A stretch of DNA of 64,000 nucleotides from positions 28,007,279-28,071,278 of the forward strand of contig OZ020611.1 in NCBI GenBank assembly GCA_963971575.1, written 5' to 3'. Numbering within the stretch: the stretch's first letter is position 1; every line of letters starts with the position of its first letter. The notes below the pieces were generated by a model. It made no database searches. It was not told the DNA's origin and saw nothing but the letters and a program-made list of their open reading frames with translations. Made by a program: the position numbers and the translations under genes. The stretch is from Liopterus haemorrhoidalis (lineage: Eukaryota; Arthropoda; Insecta; Coleoptera; Dytiscidae). Shown here piece by piece: positions 1-10,943 of this stretch.

Positions 1-132
1 AAATTTCTTAAATTGGTGAAACTCTAAAATTAAAATATGTATGTAAATATAAATAAATATGAATAAAAGTAAACTATAAATTACTTTAAATAAAATTTAA
101 ATACAATATAACTTGTTTTTTTGTTTAAATGG

Positions 133-190
133 AACTAGATTTTCAATTCTAGTAACTTTTACCGTTTAAATAAGGCTTTTGATCATTTTG
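133..190. repeat. Dispersed repeat, copy 1
   Basis: The segment AACTAGATTTTCAATTCTAG followed by TAACTTTTACCG and GATCATTTTG recurs with few changes at 22504-22567, so both are copies of one interspersed repeat. The first 20 bases include a short palindrome (CTAGATTTTCAATTCTAG). The family is not identified. Confidence 0.6.
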
Positions 191-1125
191 TTTAGCAAAA
201 GCCCTCTTCAAACCTTAAAAGGAGAGCTTATGAGAATTTATAAAAATGAAAATTCCAGGTAGTTCCGCGTAAAGGTATGGAAGAGCCCATACCTACTCAC
301 CAAAGTCGGTCCTATTATATATGGCTTCCCCAGGCAAAAGTGAAAACGTCAATTATAAAACGTAATTAGAAATTATTTATTATTACAAATACCTAATACT
401 AGTACAATGCATAAACATCAAAAATTAAGTCTTGCTATTTGTTCTAAATAATTTTATTTTCAACAACAACTATGTATTTAATATTAAATAAAATTATTTC
501 GAGGTTAATTATATTAGCATTTAGTTTCTGTAGATGAGGCCCACAGATCTTCGAATAGCTGTCATTTAAAATTTTCAATCCAATTTTTCTAATAACTGGC
601 ACACAATATCTTAATTTATCGAAATATTTTCGAAATGTTCATCCATTATTACAAATAATTTGGTCCTTCATATACTTTTTTCTCCAAAATATCTCGTTCA
701 TCGTCCACAATTACTTCACCATCCATTCTTATAAATAAAAAAGTTAATACTTATATTTTCAATAACTGTCAAATTATGACATTTGAGTTTCACTTAAATA
801 ATAAGCCCAACCTAATCTAGAGCTTAATTTAGGTTTCACTTAACAAAAAATAAGTTCCAATTAAACAGCGGTGCAATGGAATAAACGTCACTTAACAGTT
901 TTAAGTTATACTTAAAGTTTAAGTGTTAGTAGTGCAACTGGCCCTAAGTGCTGTGTACTTAAATTGTTAAGCCAGTCAATAATATTACCTTCTACATTAG
1001 ATTCTAAATTGATGAAATCAGACATGTTTCCGTCATAAGAACGAAGTGGACAATTGGAAACTGTATATGAGAAATGTTTGATTCTAGTCCCCACAGCCAA
1101 AAGTGGGCAGTACTTATTTTGAAAT
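191..1125. other. No gene seen; AT-rich intron or flank
   Basis: No supportable coding region. The stretch 780-950 is rich in TTAAGT/ACTTAA words and ends CTGGCCC-TAA, which may be the end of a decayed Tourist-like MITE, but I could not define its other end. Confidence 0.4.
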
Positions 1126-2280
1126 AATAATAATAATAATAATAATTTATGGACCAAATTACATATACATCTATTGTTTTTAGTATTAGATACATAAGAT
1201 TTCATATACAAAATTCAATATTTTCAAAATTATTAAAATCATAAATGGGATTTTTTAACAAAATGTCCTTAACTTTATTTGAAAATTCTCTGCATGATAG
1301 TTGTTTAATCTCCTCGGGCAACACATTGAAAAATTTTATACAACAGTAATTTGAGCTATTTCTGGATTTGTTCATGCGAAGATACTGAGAACGGATATCG
1401 TTTTGTATTGTATTCATGCGAATCTCCTACAGTAGTGAATTTGCTCAAATTCTTATGTATTAGCAAGAGGCAATTATAAATGAATAATGCTAGTAAGGTC
1501 ATTATTTTAAAACTTGTAAAATAATCTCGACATTCGGCTCTGTAGGCAGCGCCGGCGATAATTCTGACAGTTTTACGCTGAAGGCTAAAAATTCTGTCAG
1601 CGGACGGAGAATGTCCCCATATAGTAGCTTTAGCCATAGTTTAGGTGGGATTGAAAGAATGAAAAATAGCCTTTCAATACGACTTCTTTACTTACTTCGT
1701 ATTTCAACCTCCTTATCAGATAAATGGTGGACCTAAGCTTTCTACTAAGAAATTCCGTGTGTTGGTCCCAACGTAAATGAGGATGTACGTGGATTCCAAG
1801 AAACTTGACGTAATGAGGGTTTTCAAAATTATGTTTCCTAGTAGCAAACAGCAGGGTCTGGGATTTGTCCGTGTTTAAGCATAATTTATTGGTGTTAAAC
1901 TAAGAATTTGCTTCAGCTGTCAAGGATGTATTCTCGGAAAGGAGAGCACTTAGATTGGAGTTTCTAGTTAATAATGTTGTGTCGTCTGCGTCGATAACTG
2001 TTTTAGAAGTCAGAAAAAGGGGAAGGTCATTAACATATATTAAAAAGAGTAACGGACCTAAAGTATGGAACCTTGTGGAACACCAAACTGTAACGGAAGA
2101 GTTTTAGATTTATTATTGTCAAACTGAGTAAATTGTTCGTATGAAAGTATGAAAGTAGAGCAAGTCCATTTTTGGAAAAAAATAGAGTTCATGATAATAG
2201 TATAATGATAATAGTCAAAATAATTCAAAATCCCTAAAATTTGTGCAATGGCAGTTCCGATGATTAAAGGCATTGCAAAA
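1126..2280 (-). pseudogene. Decayed non-LTR retrotransposon (LINE), 3' part
   Basis: Antisense remnant of a Jockey/CR1-like LINE. On the minus strand, from 2273 downward, the frames give the reverse-transcriptase signature FGVPQGSIL, then a thumb and C-terminal region (ATIWGHSPSADRIFSLQRKT, VRIIAGA, YRAECRDYF) and a tail RMNKSRNSSNYCCIKFFNVL, PEEIKQLS, typical of the C-terminus of these ORF2 proteins. Several frameshifts and stops break it into pieces. Its 3' end on the minus strand is a (TTA)n-type tail at about 1126-1147. The 5' part, including the endonuclease, is missing. It is not functional. Confidence 0.8.
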
Positions 2281-2989
2281 ATGTTTATTTTGAAAGTGGT
2301 GAAAGTCCATTTGGCGCGCCACTATCATATCATTATGGTAGCCCGTAGTATTTTTGGGCGAATTCGAACGTTCGAAAATTTTGTGATGTTCACTATTCAG
2401 ATTCAAACGTGAACTCGACATGAATTTGGCATTGACGACAATTCGAACTTTAACACGCTCGATTACGGACACCTCTACCATAGTTATCGTCGAATATTTC
2501 GGATATTAGCTTGCAAATATTGTACAGTCTTCCATTAACACTCAACAAAGCGACGATTCCCACTTTAATCTCGCTGCTAAAACTCTTATAATTTGTGTTA
2601 TTTATAATCTATAATTAAGCTTTGCGCTTTTTCTTTTTTTATTCATGAAAAAGAAAATATGTATGAGAACAACTCGAACAAAATTTATAACTCATTAGAA
2701 ACTTCTGATAGTGGTACTGGTAAAAAATCTTTTTTGTAATTTTTATTGTGTTTGTAGAAATAAGGCCCATGAACATTAGTAATAAAAGAAGAATATTAGA
2801 CTCAGAATCTATTATAGTCAGTTATAAAAAAACAGAACCGATTCAAATAAAAACTTGGTCGTTTAATTAACGCTTACACTGATTCAAAATAAATGGCTCA
2901 TATATGTAGGTATTACTTACACGATTCATTCTTATTCTGTTCAAGTTTGTCTCGGTGAGTTCATTCCATACAGCCTTGCATTTGGATCA
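2281..2989. other. No gene seen
   Basis: AT-rich sequence without a supportable gene or paired termini. The open frame at 2215-2481 on the minus strand has no recognisable motif. Confidence 0.4.
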
Positions 2990-4200
2990 GAAATAAGTTA
3001 ATAACCATGCTGTCATTCCATATTTCACTCCATTTATCAGTTGTATGAAAACCAGATTTCTCCAACTTCTCAGTATTGGATATTTTTCGATATTTTTATA
3101 CTCCCGAAGCAAACTATTAGAATGTCTTAAATCAGGCGGGTCGATATTTGTTAGTATTGGTAGCCATTACATGGGTGTGGATTTAATTGTGTCATTGATG
3201 ATGCGCATTAAAGAGTTTAACTGACGATCTATCTTTGGAAGTATAAGTATTATTTAGGCAGACAGGTGCTGCGTACTCTGCTACTGGATAAAAAAGTCAA
3301 AAAGCAGTGGTACTCAAGATATTTTACGATGCTCCGGTAGCTTAAATGATGTTTAAAATATAACGTTCCGTCTTGTATTACGTCAAGGTATTTGGTATAT
3401 TTGTTATTGTTAAACTGGATGTTGTTGAAGGTTATCTTGAACGGTTAGTCTGCTAACTTATTGTTCAGATGCAAGTTTCTATTTGAGTCATATTTTGTCA
3501 GTGACACCAGTCCTTAAAATATAAATTTAACGTGCTAAGACCTTCCGGTAATAACTTTTCAATCCACTCAAGATTGTGATGCTGTTCGGCTAAAGCAAGG
3601 TTGTCGTCTTATCCTAAACTTCCTAGTGTGTGTATGAGGAAGACCGTGTATATATAAAATAAATAGTAATGGTGCCAAAATTGAGCCTTGTGGTCCGTTG
3701 TTCAGCTTCCTGTATCTACTCCATGTATCATGAATAAGTACTTGCAATGTTCTATTGGAAAATATATTGTTCATAAAGTTTCCTGTCTTCTTCCATCTAA
3801 TTATTTTTCATATTTTATGTATCACATGATGTCGCCATATGGTGCCACATGCAGCAGTAAAATCTACAAAAACACAAAATGTTTTAAGTTCTGAACCCTT
3901 GTTTCAGTATATAAAGTGAGGGCAAAATTTTGATCCGTACAGCTACGACTTGCTCTGAAACCTGCTTATTCTATATCAACACAGTCATTTAATATAGGTT
4001 CGAATCTGTTATAAACTAATCGTTCTAGCAGTTTATAATTCATACTGAAAAGCGCAATAGCTTGATAGTTTTCAGGCTTATCATGAGGTGTTCTAGGTTC
4101 TGGATGTGCAATAGTTTGTGTCCTTTTAAATGAGCGTGAGAAATATCCAGTTTCCAAAATATCGGTAAAGGAACAAGAGAACCAGGGTTTGCTTATGCAT
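2990..4200 (-). pseudogene. Decayed LINE reverse transcriptase and C-terminus
   Basis: Minus-strand LINE remnant. At 4157-3966 it reads ETGYFSRSFKRTQTIAHPEP then PHDKPENYQAIALFSMNYKL, LERLVYNRF, the N-terminal fingers of a LINE reverse transcriptase (PENYRPIALLS-type block). At about 3730-3640 the frame gives GPQGSILAPLLFILYIHGLP, the block before the catalytic YADD. Further down (about 3230-3100) minus-strand words matching TPVYWLPVL and PPDLRHSNSLLREYK give the C-terminal region. Frameshifts and stops are frequent. It is a different family from the fragment at 1126-2280, judging by the C-terminus. Confidence 0.75.
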
Positions 4201-4267
4201 CCTTTTAATTTGCGCAGCTAAAAAAGTTATATAATTTCGCGATTTGTTTACTCTTTTTTCTCCTCTA

Positions 4268-4410
4268 TTACTCATAGTATACATAGTGCGCTAGAATATG
4301 ATCGGACGTCCAAGAACATCTTTTCACTGACATCTTGGGTATGTGGAACAAAAATAAAATTGCAATGAGCCAAGTCCGGTGAATGCGACGGATGATCAAG
4401 TGGAACCTAG
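4268..4410 (-). pseudogene. mariner-like transposase C-terminal scrap
   Basis: In one minus-strand frame this reads LDHPSHSPDLAHCNFIFVPH then TQDVSEKMFLDV, which matches the third catalytic block of mariner-type transposases (HPPYSPDLAPCDFFLF). The usual catalytic Asp after APC appears as Asn here. Only about 45 codons remain and no TIR is evident. It abuts a LINE fragment at about 4410. Confidence 0.55.
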
Positions 4411-4700
4411 TATGTGTTTCCCGTGAATAACCATTCACAAATAAATAATCTAACCAGTTTATTGGCCATTTTTGGTCTTCTTCTGGTGAATAATATGGCT
4501 TCTGTTTTAGTTTCATTTATTTATATTTTCCACGTTTGCATATGTTTAATGAATTTTTGCATTGCATTTTGAAGTCTGTTCATATTAGTGCCAATTCTCT
4601 AGGAGTGTGAGAAAATGGCTCTGTCGTCCGCATATAGTGAGTATTTTAAAGAAAATGGGAGTTATTGGGAAGGTATAAAAAAAGTAATAACGTTTTTATT
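4411..4700 (-). pseudogene. LINE reverse transcriptase fragment (YADD block)
   Basis: In one minus-strand frame the order is a degraded YADD-box region, then FSHTPRELALI, then KTEAILFTRRRPKMANKLVR, which matches the palm and thumb region of Jockey-type LINE reverse transcriptases. The catalytic YADD itself is altered and frames shift within it. It may be the continuation of the LINE at 2990-4200, separated by the mariner scrap. Confidence 0.6.
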
Positions 4701-5469
4701 ATTATTTTTTTTTTTTCTGTCTGCATATATCGCGATAATTGTAATTGTATTTGAATAATAGGGGAAATATTTTAAGATCGCAGCGCTGTTGCGGCATACT
4801 TGGAACTTCCAAAATAGACATTCATTACATATAATCATTTAGGCAATAACGTGAATTTTAGTGTTTACTGGTAATTTTTGTAATTTTGCTACAATATTAA
4901 TACGTGTTTTTATGCAAGGTAATCAATGAAATATTATAACATCAAATATTAATAAATAAGAATAATTGTGTGCATGTTTTTATTATTTTTTTAGGGGGAA
5001 ATGGACTTTTTAGGTTATTTAGGTTAGGTTATTTTTTAGGTTGAAATGTATTTCTTTTAATCTACGTATTACACTCAGGTACACAGCAATAAATGTTCGA
5101 CTTCAACATGATTTTTGTCTTGTCTTCCACTTTAATTTAAGGTTATTTTCACTTATTATCACTTGATACCAGTAAAAACAATTTAAAACTGGTTTTAAAA
5201 TAATATAAAATAACATAAAACTTAACAAAACTTAACAATATAACAATATAATAACAACAAAACTATACTAAAATGCAAAAATATATTTTGATCCCATATA
5301 ACTCAATGTAAAAAGCGCGACAGAATGTCTATTTCTGTAGTTGCTTAAAATAACACCAGATGTCATATCGCTTAGCAATTTTTCCCTATTAGATTGATTA
5401 ATGTAACAAAATGTATTCTGTGTACACTATATGGTAACAATAAATGAATCTATCTATCTAGTGAGTAAT
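4701..5469. other. No gene seen; AT-rich
   Basis: Low-complexity AT-rich sequence with T-runs (4700-4720) and a few TTAGG-like words near 5010-5040. The (TATC)n-like stretch at 5449-5460 resembles a LINE 3' tail belonging to the minus- or plus-strand debris next to it. Confidence 0.35.
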
Positions 5470-5950
5470 GTACAGTATTGGGTCGTTGAAAGTCGTTAAT
5501 GTAAAACAGAAGAATACCGGTCCAAGGATAGATCCTTGTGGGTCTCCGGCTTCTATTGCTCGCGTTATAAATTTGCAGTTTTCTATTAAAACTTTAAAGG
5601 TTCTGTCGTGAATGTATGAATTTATTAAGTGAATTAAGTTGGTTTTAATTCTTTTAAATACTAAGCCTTTATGCTATAGGATATCCAAGGCTTTGTTTGC
5701 TGAGTGTTTATTTATGTTATACCTATCAATGATCGTGTTTAGACTTGCTGACAAGTCTAACTAATTATGCTGTAGTTAGGTGACCCTTCCTAAATCAAAA
5801 CTGCTCTGGTATTTCTGTATTATTGACAGGAATGTGGTCGTTCACCTTTAAAGTAGATTTTTCTGCATCTTTGCCAATAGTACTCAGTAGGCTGATGAGT
5901 CTATAGCTGTATGATAAATCAGCTGGTTTATTAGACGTTTTAATTACAAT
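5470..5950 (-). pseudogene. LINE reverse transcriptase fragment
   Basis: Minus-strand translation near 5570-5480 gives GDPQGSILGPVFFCFTLTTF, the GVPQGSxLGPxLF block of non-LTR reverse transcriptases. The region up to 5950 contains further weak matches to the upstream fingers domain. Broken by stops. Confidence 0.6.
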
Positions 5951-6289
5951 TAGTTTTGAGTGTTTCCATTTAATGAGGAAGTAAGAGAAGTAACTTAGTA
6001 TGATTTATTATTCGTGTTATGAAAAATCAATATTTGATTGATATTGAAATAATATACCAAAAATTTGATTCTCATTATTCTTAGTTAGTTGTACGAGATG
6101 TTTTCAAGTGCATTACTAAGTGCACCGCAAACATATATCCGGTTACTCAGTAATACTCTGGTATTAAATCACTCAATCGGAAACTTTATAGTCCCATACA
6201 AATGGATTTCTGTACTTTAATGTTTAAATCAATAGTTTAAAACTTATGAACAATGAACGTATTATGAACATGGATGTTATTTGTTTCAG

Positions 6290-6416
6290 GAAATATGCCT
6301 GGTGGTGTTTTTCGGTGTGGAGTATATAGTACGACTATGGTCCGCTGGATGCCGTTCAAAATATATGGGATGCTGCGGTAGACTGAGATTCGTTAGGAAA
6401 CCAATTTGTATAATAG
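6290..6416 (+). CDS. KCNQ: KCNQ1-type potassium channel, internal exon (S2 and S2-S3 linker)
   Basis: This internal exon of a Kv7/KCNQ voltage-gated potassium channel encodes most of voltage-sensor helix S2 and the S2-S3 linker in the plasma-membrane subunit. It follows a TTGTTTCAG acceptor and opens in frame with [20 protein letters not shown], then [18 protein letters not shown] and ICII. That is 42 codons plus one base before a GTAAGA donor. The spare G joins AT of the exon at 24760 to make the Asp codon of the S3 motif [10 protein letters not shown], so the intron is phase 1 and 18343 bp long. [16 protein letters not shown] is diagnostic of KCNQ1-type channels. In the linker, GCCGRL replaces the aromatic-containing segment I recall from relatives; this could be real divergence or an assembly error. 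The upstream S1 exon was not found in 1-6289. Confidence 0.95.
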
Positions 6417-7170
6417 GTAAGAAATAATTTTACAATAGGTTATTTAAGAAGTTAATATTTATTTTAATGATAAACTTCTATTGGAGCGTTCTACAAGCCT
6501 ACGGCTGTATTTTGATAAATATCTTTATCATCATCGTCATTGTTTCCAGCTTTAATTTATCCAACTTTCGGTATAGAGTAGCGCAGATTCTAATTCCGAA
6601 CACCATTTCGGAATTTTCATCTTTCGATACTGTGCAATTCCGATCCATCACCAAACATCCAAAATATGTGTCGCGCCCGTAAGGCCGCTATTAATATTAA
6701 ATTTAATTTACATAATTTAATTTAAGAACATCAAAAACTTTTGGTGTTTTTATAAAATGTTGAGATCCGCTCTTGCGAGTTTTAACATTAATTTATCATT
6801 AATCCATTCCAATACTGACCTGTTCAGAGTATAGTTCGCTTGCAGACATATTATTAACAGTTAACAAAAGTTATTAACAAAAGTTATAATACGCGTCTCT
6901 ATCGCGGTTCAAGTAATTTTACACCCTCTTAGTGTCATCATTTGAATATTTGTGTATCCACGCCTGCCAAGGAACCATCCGAGGACCCAGGAACCTGTTT
7001 TTTGGGACTTGTGTTTGGGAATTCTAATCTGTTATCGCCTCAGCGCGTAACTTGTATTTTTTTGTTCGCACCCGCTGGTCTCTTGATCACGTGTACGGTT
7101 TTATTTTGAATTTAAATTTAACATCTAATATTTTTCTCAGGTGCTCGATGCGTCTCCGTGTCACATCACC
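6417..7170. other. Start of 18.3 kb KCNQ intron; no gene seen
   Basis: Intronic sequence after the GTAAGA donor. The 71-codon open frame at 6467-6682 is hydrophobic in its first half, but has no recognised motif and no codon bias, so I do not call it. Confidence 0.4.
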
Positions 7171-7262
7171 GTTTTCATTACTATATTCCAGCCTTCTGCT
7201 GGTGGTCCTTCGAGGTCTCCGCCGCGAAGACCATTTGTGTGACTGTCTGGCCACCCTACGTT
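7171..7262 (+). repeat. Dispersed repeat end, related to 44870-45110
   Basis: The segment containing CCAGCCTTCTGCTGGTGGTC and GAAGACCATTTGTG is repeated in inverted orientation at about 45047-45105. In each case a GTAGGGTGRCCA word lies in the same element (7246-7260 reversed, and 44876-44888), which looks like a DNA-transposon terminus. Family not identified. Confidence 0.5.
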
Positions 7263-7489
7263 ACTTAGGCTGGAAGCGGGCGCCCCAATATGTATATAAT
7301 CTACATCCGCACAGTCTAAATAATAAAATATCCGCATCCCCAGAAAATTGGCGGACATCAGCGGATTATTATTATTCGTTGATCATCGGCGTTTGAAGTT
7401 ATTCAAAATGCTCCAGAGCATACTCGGTTTTTGAAATCACTCATTTTTCATATCAGTGAATTATGTCTACTACACATTCGAAATAAAAA

Positions 7490-8270
7490 TATTCTGAAAA
7501 TCTGCAAATATGTTTAAATATCATTGTCATGGGGTAGAAGATAAATATGGAAGTTCATGTAACAATTTATTCAGCGTTTATATGATGATTTACACACATA
7601 TTTTTTTAAATTTCTTGGAATTTTTTAAAATCTTAACTAAAAAATGGTAAGGGATAGAATCTACCGTTTGAATTTTTAAAATTCTCCTACATTGTTTAGT
7701 CTAAAAAAAAGGGCTTTCATAAATCAAAAGTTTTGTATGGGCAATTATGCAAAACCCAAGTATTGAAAATGGCTAAATATAGAAAAATCGTAAGAGGTAT
7801 ACCTTAAAAAAATTGTGTTTATTAAGCAGAAAATTTGTGTCTCCGAATTTATTGGAAATTGGTACAGATACATATTTCTGGTCATAGATCAGCAAAATTT
7901 GGTGCATTTTGCGATTTAGGCAAAAGTTTTAGAAATATAGGCAAAAAACTGACCCAAAACGGCACTAACTCAAAAACTAAAAAATCATGCATTTTTTTAA
8001 TATTTAATAATTTTTTCATAATTCTCATCCCAAAAATAACGTAAAACTATATTTCAGCTAAAATCAGTGTCGAGATATTTTTGATCAAATTTTAAATAGT
8101 TTAGGGGAAAATTTTTTTTAATTTAGTTGGAAAATTGGTAAACTTATAAATTTTTAGCCTTAGATCACAAATATATGGTCACTTTTGATGGTCTAAAATT
8201 TAGACATTTGCGGCAAAAAACGAAAAAAAAAACAGTCTAAAAAAGGCTCAGAGCCGATGAAATGTTAGCT
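7490..8270 (+). repeat. AT-rich dispersed repeat, copy 1 of 3
   Basis: The run of phrases such as GGCAAAAGTTTTAGAAATAT, GCAAAAAACTGACCC and CAAAATTTTAAATAG recurs in the same order at 57540-57990 (+) and, reversed, at about 46840-47560. It is an interspersed repeat of several hundred bases with no evident coding potential. The family is not identified. Confidence 0.65.
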
Positions 8271-8323
8271 TGCCCCCTTTTTCAAACTATCTTTATAAAA
8301 TAATACTTACTTCTTATTTATCA

Positions 8324-8757
8324 TCTATATTAATAAAATTTAATGCAACATCTGTTTTTTTTTTTATTTTTTATGTTTTTTCGATCTCATATTTGATTTC
8401 TACACGTTTCAGATGGTTATAAGACAATATCCGCAAAAAAACCATTTTTGTCTCTCTGTTTGTCTAACTGAGATTCACGCAATAACATCTAAACATATTT
8501 TCACGTAATTTGGTGATGATAGCGTAAAACCAGGATTCGAACAAAGGCTATAAGGCATCTCAAAATTTACTATCAAAAAATGTTGATAAAGTGCTGCCTT
8601 CTTATGTCTATTGTCAGTTACCAGCCTGCTCTCTGTCTCATGCTAATTTGTATACAAAATCACACCTCCACATTTCTACGACTTTTATCTACAAATCTAG
8701 CGCTGTATTTAATTAATATATTATGCCACATACAATTGTTAAATTGTAAGTCACTAG
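8324..8757 (+). mobile_element. Short non-autonomous Helitron-like element
   Basis: Helitron-type structure: a 5' end TCTATATTAATAAAATTTAA preceded by A, and a 3' end CTAG followed by T. Just upstream of the 3' end is a 6-bp-stem hairpin (ACAATT 8732-8737, loop GTTA, AATTGT 8742-8747) and a 6-nt spacer. There are no TIRs and no target duplication, consistent with insertion between A and T. It is 434 bp with no coding capacity and no internal array, unlike the two other Helitron-like elements in this window. Confidence 0.7.
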
Positions 8758-9465
8758 TATATAAACCAGGTAACTATTAAACCGTAGTTGTTAATTAAAG
8801 TAGGTTAGTTAAAATGAACAACCCTTAACCTTCCCTAAGAATCAGTGCAACCAGGGGCGAACCCAGAGCGTTCATATCAGAAACCGCTCGCGGATTATGA
8901 ACTCATTATGTGGCACACCTCGAGTTTTGAGGGATGTATAATGTAGGACAATTGAAGTATATTTATATTATGTTCAAAATTACATAGTATACTCTAACTT
9001 TCGTCCTAATATAATGTAGGGTCTCCACAGTAAATGCCGAAATAATACTCTTATATTTAATGGGCACTATACCTTTTTTAACACCCCTTACACACCAATG
9101 CAGAAAGATCCCTAGTTGAAAACATATAGAAATTTCTTTGAATGCAGTATGCAAAACATGTGTTTAAAGCTGAAGTATTTTTCGTTTTTAGATACAAAAG
9201 TACAAAATTAACTACAAAAATTCTCTTTGATGTAAAGCTGTCTTTGGCTGCAGTTTGTGTTTTTAAAGTTTTTATAATTGCAGGCGAATGGCACATGTGT
9301 TAGGTAGTCGTATGTCGCATGTAACATGCCCTACAACCATATAGAAATTGATGTTAAAATAACTTCGCAAAATAAGTCGGCTTGTGGAATGTTGAGATTT
9401 AGATTCTCTTTTACTGACTTCACATTTAACCTTTTATAAATGGATATTATTTTTTTTATTACAGT
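8758..9465. other. No gene seen
   Basis: Intronic sequence. Open frames at 8963-9154 and 9078-9296 on the minus strand lack recognisable motifs. Confidence 0.4.
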
Positions 9466-9540
9466 TGATCCTTGATATTCGCGAGGGTTACATTCCAGGG
9501 GTGTCCCCGAATGAGGAATATCCGCGAATTAAATTTAGTT
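9466..9540. mobile_element. Tigger/pogo-like transposon terminus
   Basis: After a TA dinucleotide, CAGTTGATCCTTGATATTCG and CGAGGGTTACATTCCAGG resemble the termini of pogo/Tigger elements. A fold-back of CCGCGAATT with the initial AATTCGCGG-like word is partly present (ATATTCGCG / CGCGAAT). The other end was not found; the DUF4817 element at 9554 follows at once. Confidence 0.4.
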
Positions 9541-9553
9541 TCGTCAGCATGTA

Positions 9554-10312
9554 CAAGGTGGCCATGGGAACCTGACGATTTTTGAATGAACATTACATAA
9601 TGATTTCTCAAGACAATTTTTTTTTATTAACATATATTAATAGTAAATTATATACCATTTTAATTTTTTTAAATTATATCAATCATGTGATGACCATTCT
9701 GCTCATAACATGTTTCAAGTCTGTTCATAAGTTCTTGGTAAACGCGGTTCAGTAGAGCTTCGTCAATCGCCCGGACTTCTGCACGAATGACATTCTTTAG
9801 TTCATCCATTCTTTATGTTCTGGGTTGGTTCTCGTAAACACTACCCTTTAGATAACCCCAGAGGAAGAAATCGCATGTTGTCAAATCTGGTGACCTCGGA
9901 GGCCAAGGCAGGTCCCCAAACCGTGAAATTAGGCGCCCTGGAAACATTTGGCCTCCCTAACCCTCTCCACATTTTCGGCGGTCCGTACCGTACGAGCGGG
10001 TCCAGGCGGTTTTTTATTCATGATGTTCCCGCTTGTTCGAAAGTCGTTGACCCATTTGAGAATTGTGTTTCGGCTTAGGATGCTTCCACGGCGCCCAAAA
10101 TTACTTAACTCAATTCGCAACGGTCTTACTGATTCACTATTTTTGACAAACATGTCATACACAAACACACGATGTCTTACACCCCATTCAGCCATGATGT
10201 ACACTAAACTGCACGAACTGACGGTTGGAATGGAACCTACCGCTTGCTTCTATTCCCCTACCTGCAGACTACTACCCGTTTCAAAAACGTCAGCTTCCCA
10301 TGGCTCACCCTG
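9554..10312 (-). mobile_element. Deleted Tc1/mariner-superfamily element of DUF4817 type
   Basis: Both ends lie next to TA (9552-9553, 10313-10314) and carry inverted repeats: CAAGGTGGCCATGGGAACCT at the left, and its reverse counterpart (CAGGGTGAGCCATGGGAAGC) at the right. The minus-strand frame 10204-9929 encodes an N-terminal helix-turn-helix of DUF4817 type (AEWGVRHRVFVYDMFVKNSE, SRNTILKWVNDFRTSGNI). After VERVREA it jumps straight to C-terminal words (SRFGDLPWPPRSPDLTTCDF, FLWGYLKGSVYENQ, LKNVIRAEVRAIDEALLNRV). The middle, with the first two catalytic Asp residues, has been deleted, leaving 759 bp of a normal ~1.3 kb. Confidence 0.85.
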
Positions 10313-10497
10313 TATTTACCACATACGAGGGTTACGTTTTATATTTTTACAAACGACCACTAGATGGCAATATTGAAATATGTCATTACTATATTCGTAA
10401 ATTTGACATTTGTTATTGTGAAATCAGTGGCAGCTTATAAATTGTCAGAGTAGTTTCTTGACAGTGAGCGTTTAAAAAAAAACATGTTTGTGAAAAA

Positions 10498-10650
10498 ATG
10501 GATATTACTCGTGAAGGTTTTCGTTTGATGATTTTTTACGATTTTAGTAAAGGCCTAACTCAACAACAATGCATAGATTCGCTTCATTCAACTTTTAGTA
10601 ATGAAGCACCATCAGAAAAGACTATACTATTTGAAGGGAACTACATTTAA
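10498..10650 (+). pseudogene. mariner transposase N-terminal fragment
   Basis: A 50-codon frame starting MDITREGFRLMIFYDFSKGL then TQQQCIDSLHSTFSNEAPSE matches the first helix-turn-helix of SETMAR-like mariner transposases. The match stops after EKTI. An ACGAGGGTTACGTTTTATAT word at about 10324 resembles a mariner TIR and may be its left end. The remainder of the gene is absent; the MITE at 10689 follows. Confidence 0.7.
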
Positions 10651-10688
10651 CATATTTAAAATAAAATCTTAAAAATCATGAACCATAT

Positions 10689-10943
10689 CGATGGAGTAAT
10701 TCTAATACCTCGTAACTCAAAAGACCTCGAGATATTTCTTCGAAGAAATATCTCGTAACCTAACAAATGTACCAGTTTTGGATACGAGGTATTTTTTCAC
10801 AGGATATAGAACTAAAGTCAATTCCCTACGGCTTACGAGGTATTTTTCAATCGATTCAGCGCACTTTTTACCATGGGAATAGCTTATAACCCCAAAATCG
10901 AACAAAAGTGGGTTACGAGGTATTAGAATTACATTATCCATAT
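10689..10943. repeat. MITE-like inverted repeat
   Basis: The inverted ends share TAATTCTAATACCTCGTAAC (10697-10716 and its reverse complement at 10911-10930). The motif TACGAGGTATT recurs inside, and a perfect inner palindrome CGAGATATTTCTTCGAAGAAATATCTCG sits at 10727-10756. No coding potential. Superfamily uncertain because no target duplication is clear. Confidence 0.65.

Noticed and set aside
912..1211. 99-codon minus-strand frame
   Set aside because: Its poly-Leu/Tyr part comes from the (AAT)n tail of a LINE; no domain recognised.
6467..6682. Small membrane protein after the first exon
   Set aside because: One hydrophobic stretch only, no conserved motif; it lies just inside a KCNQ intron in AT-rich sequence where such frames arise by chance.
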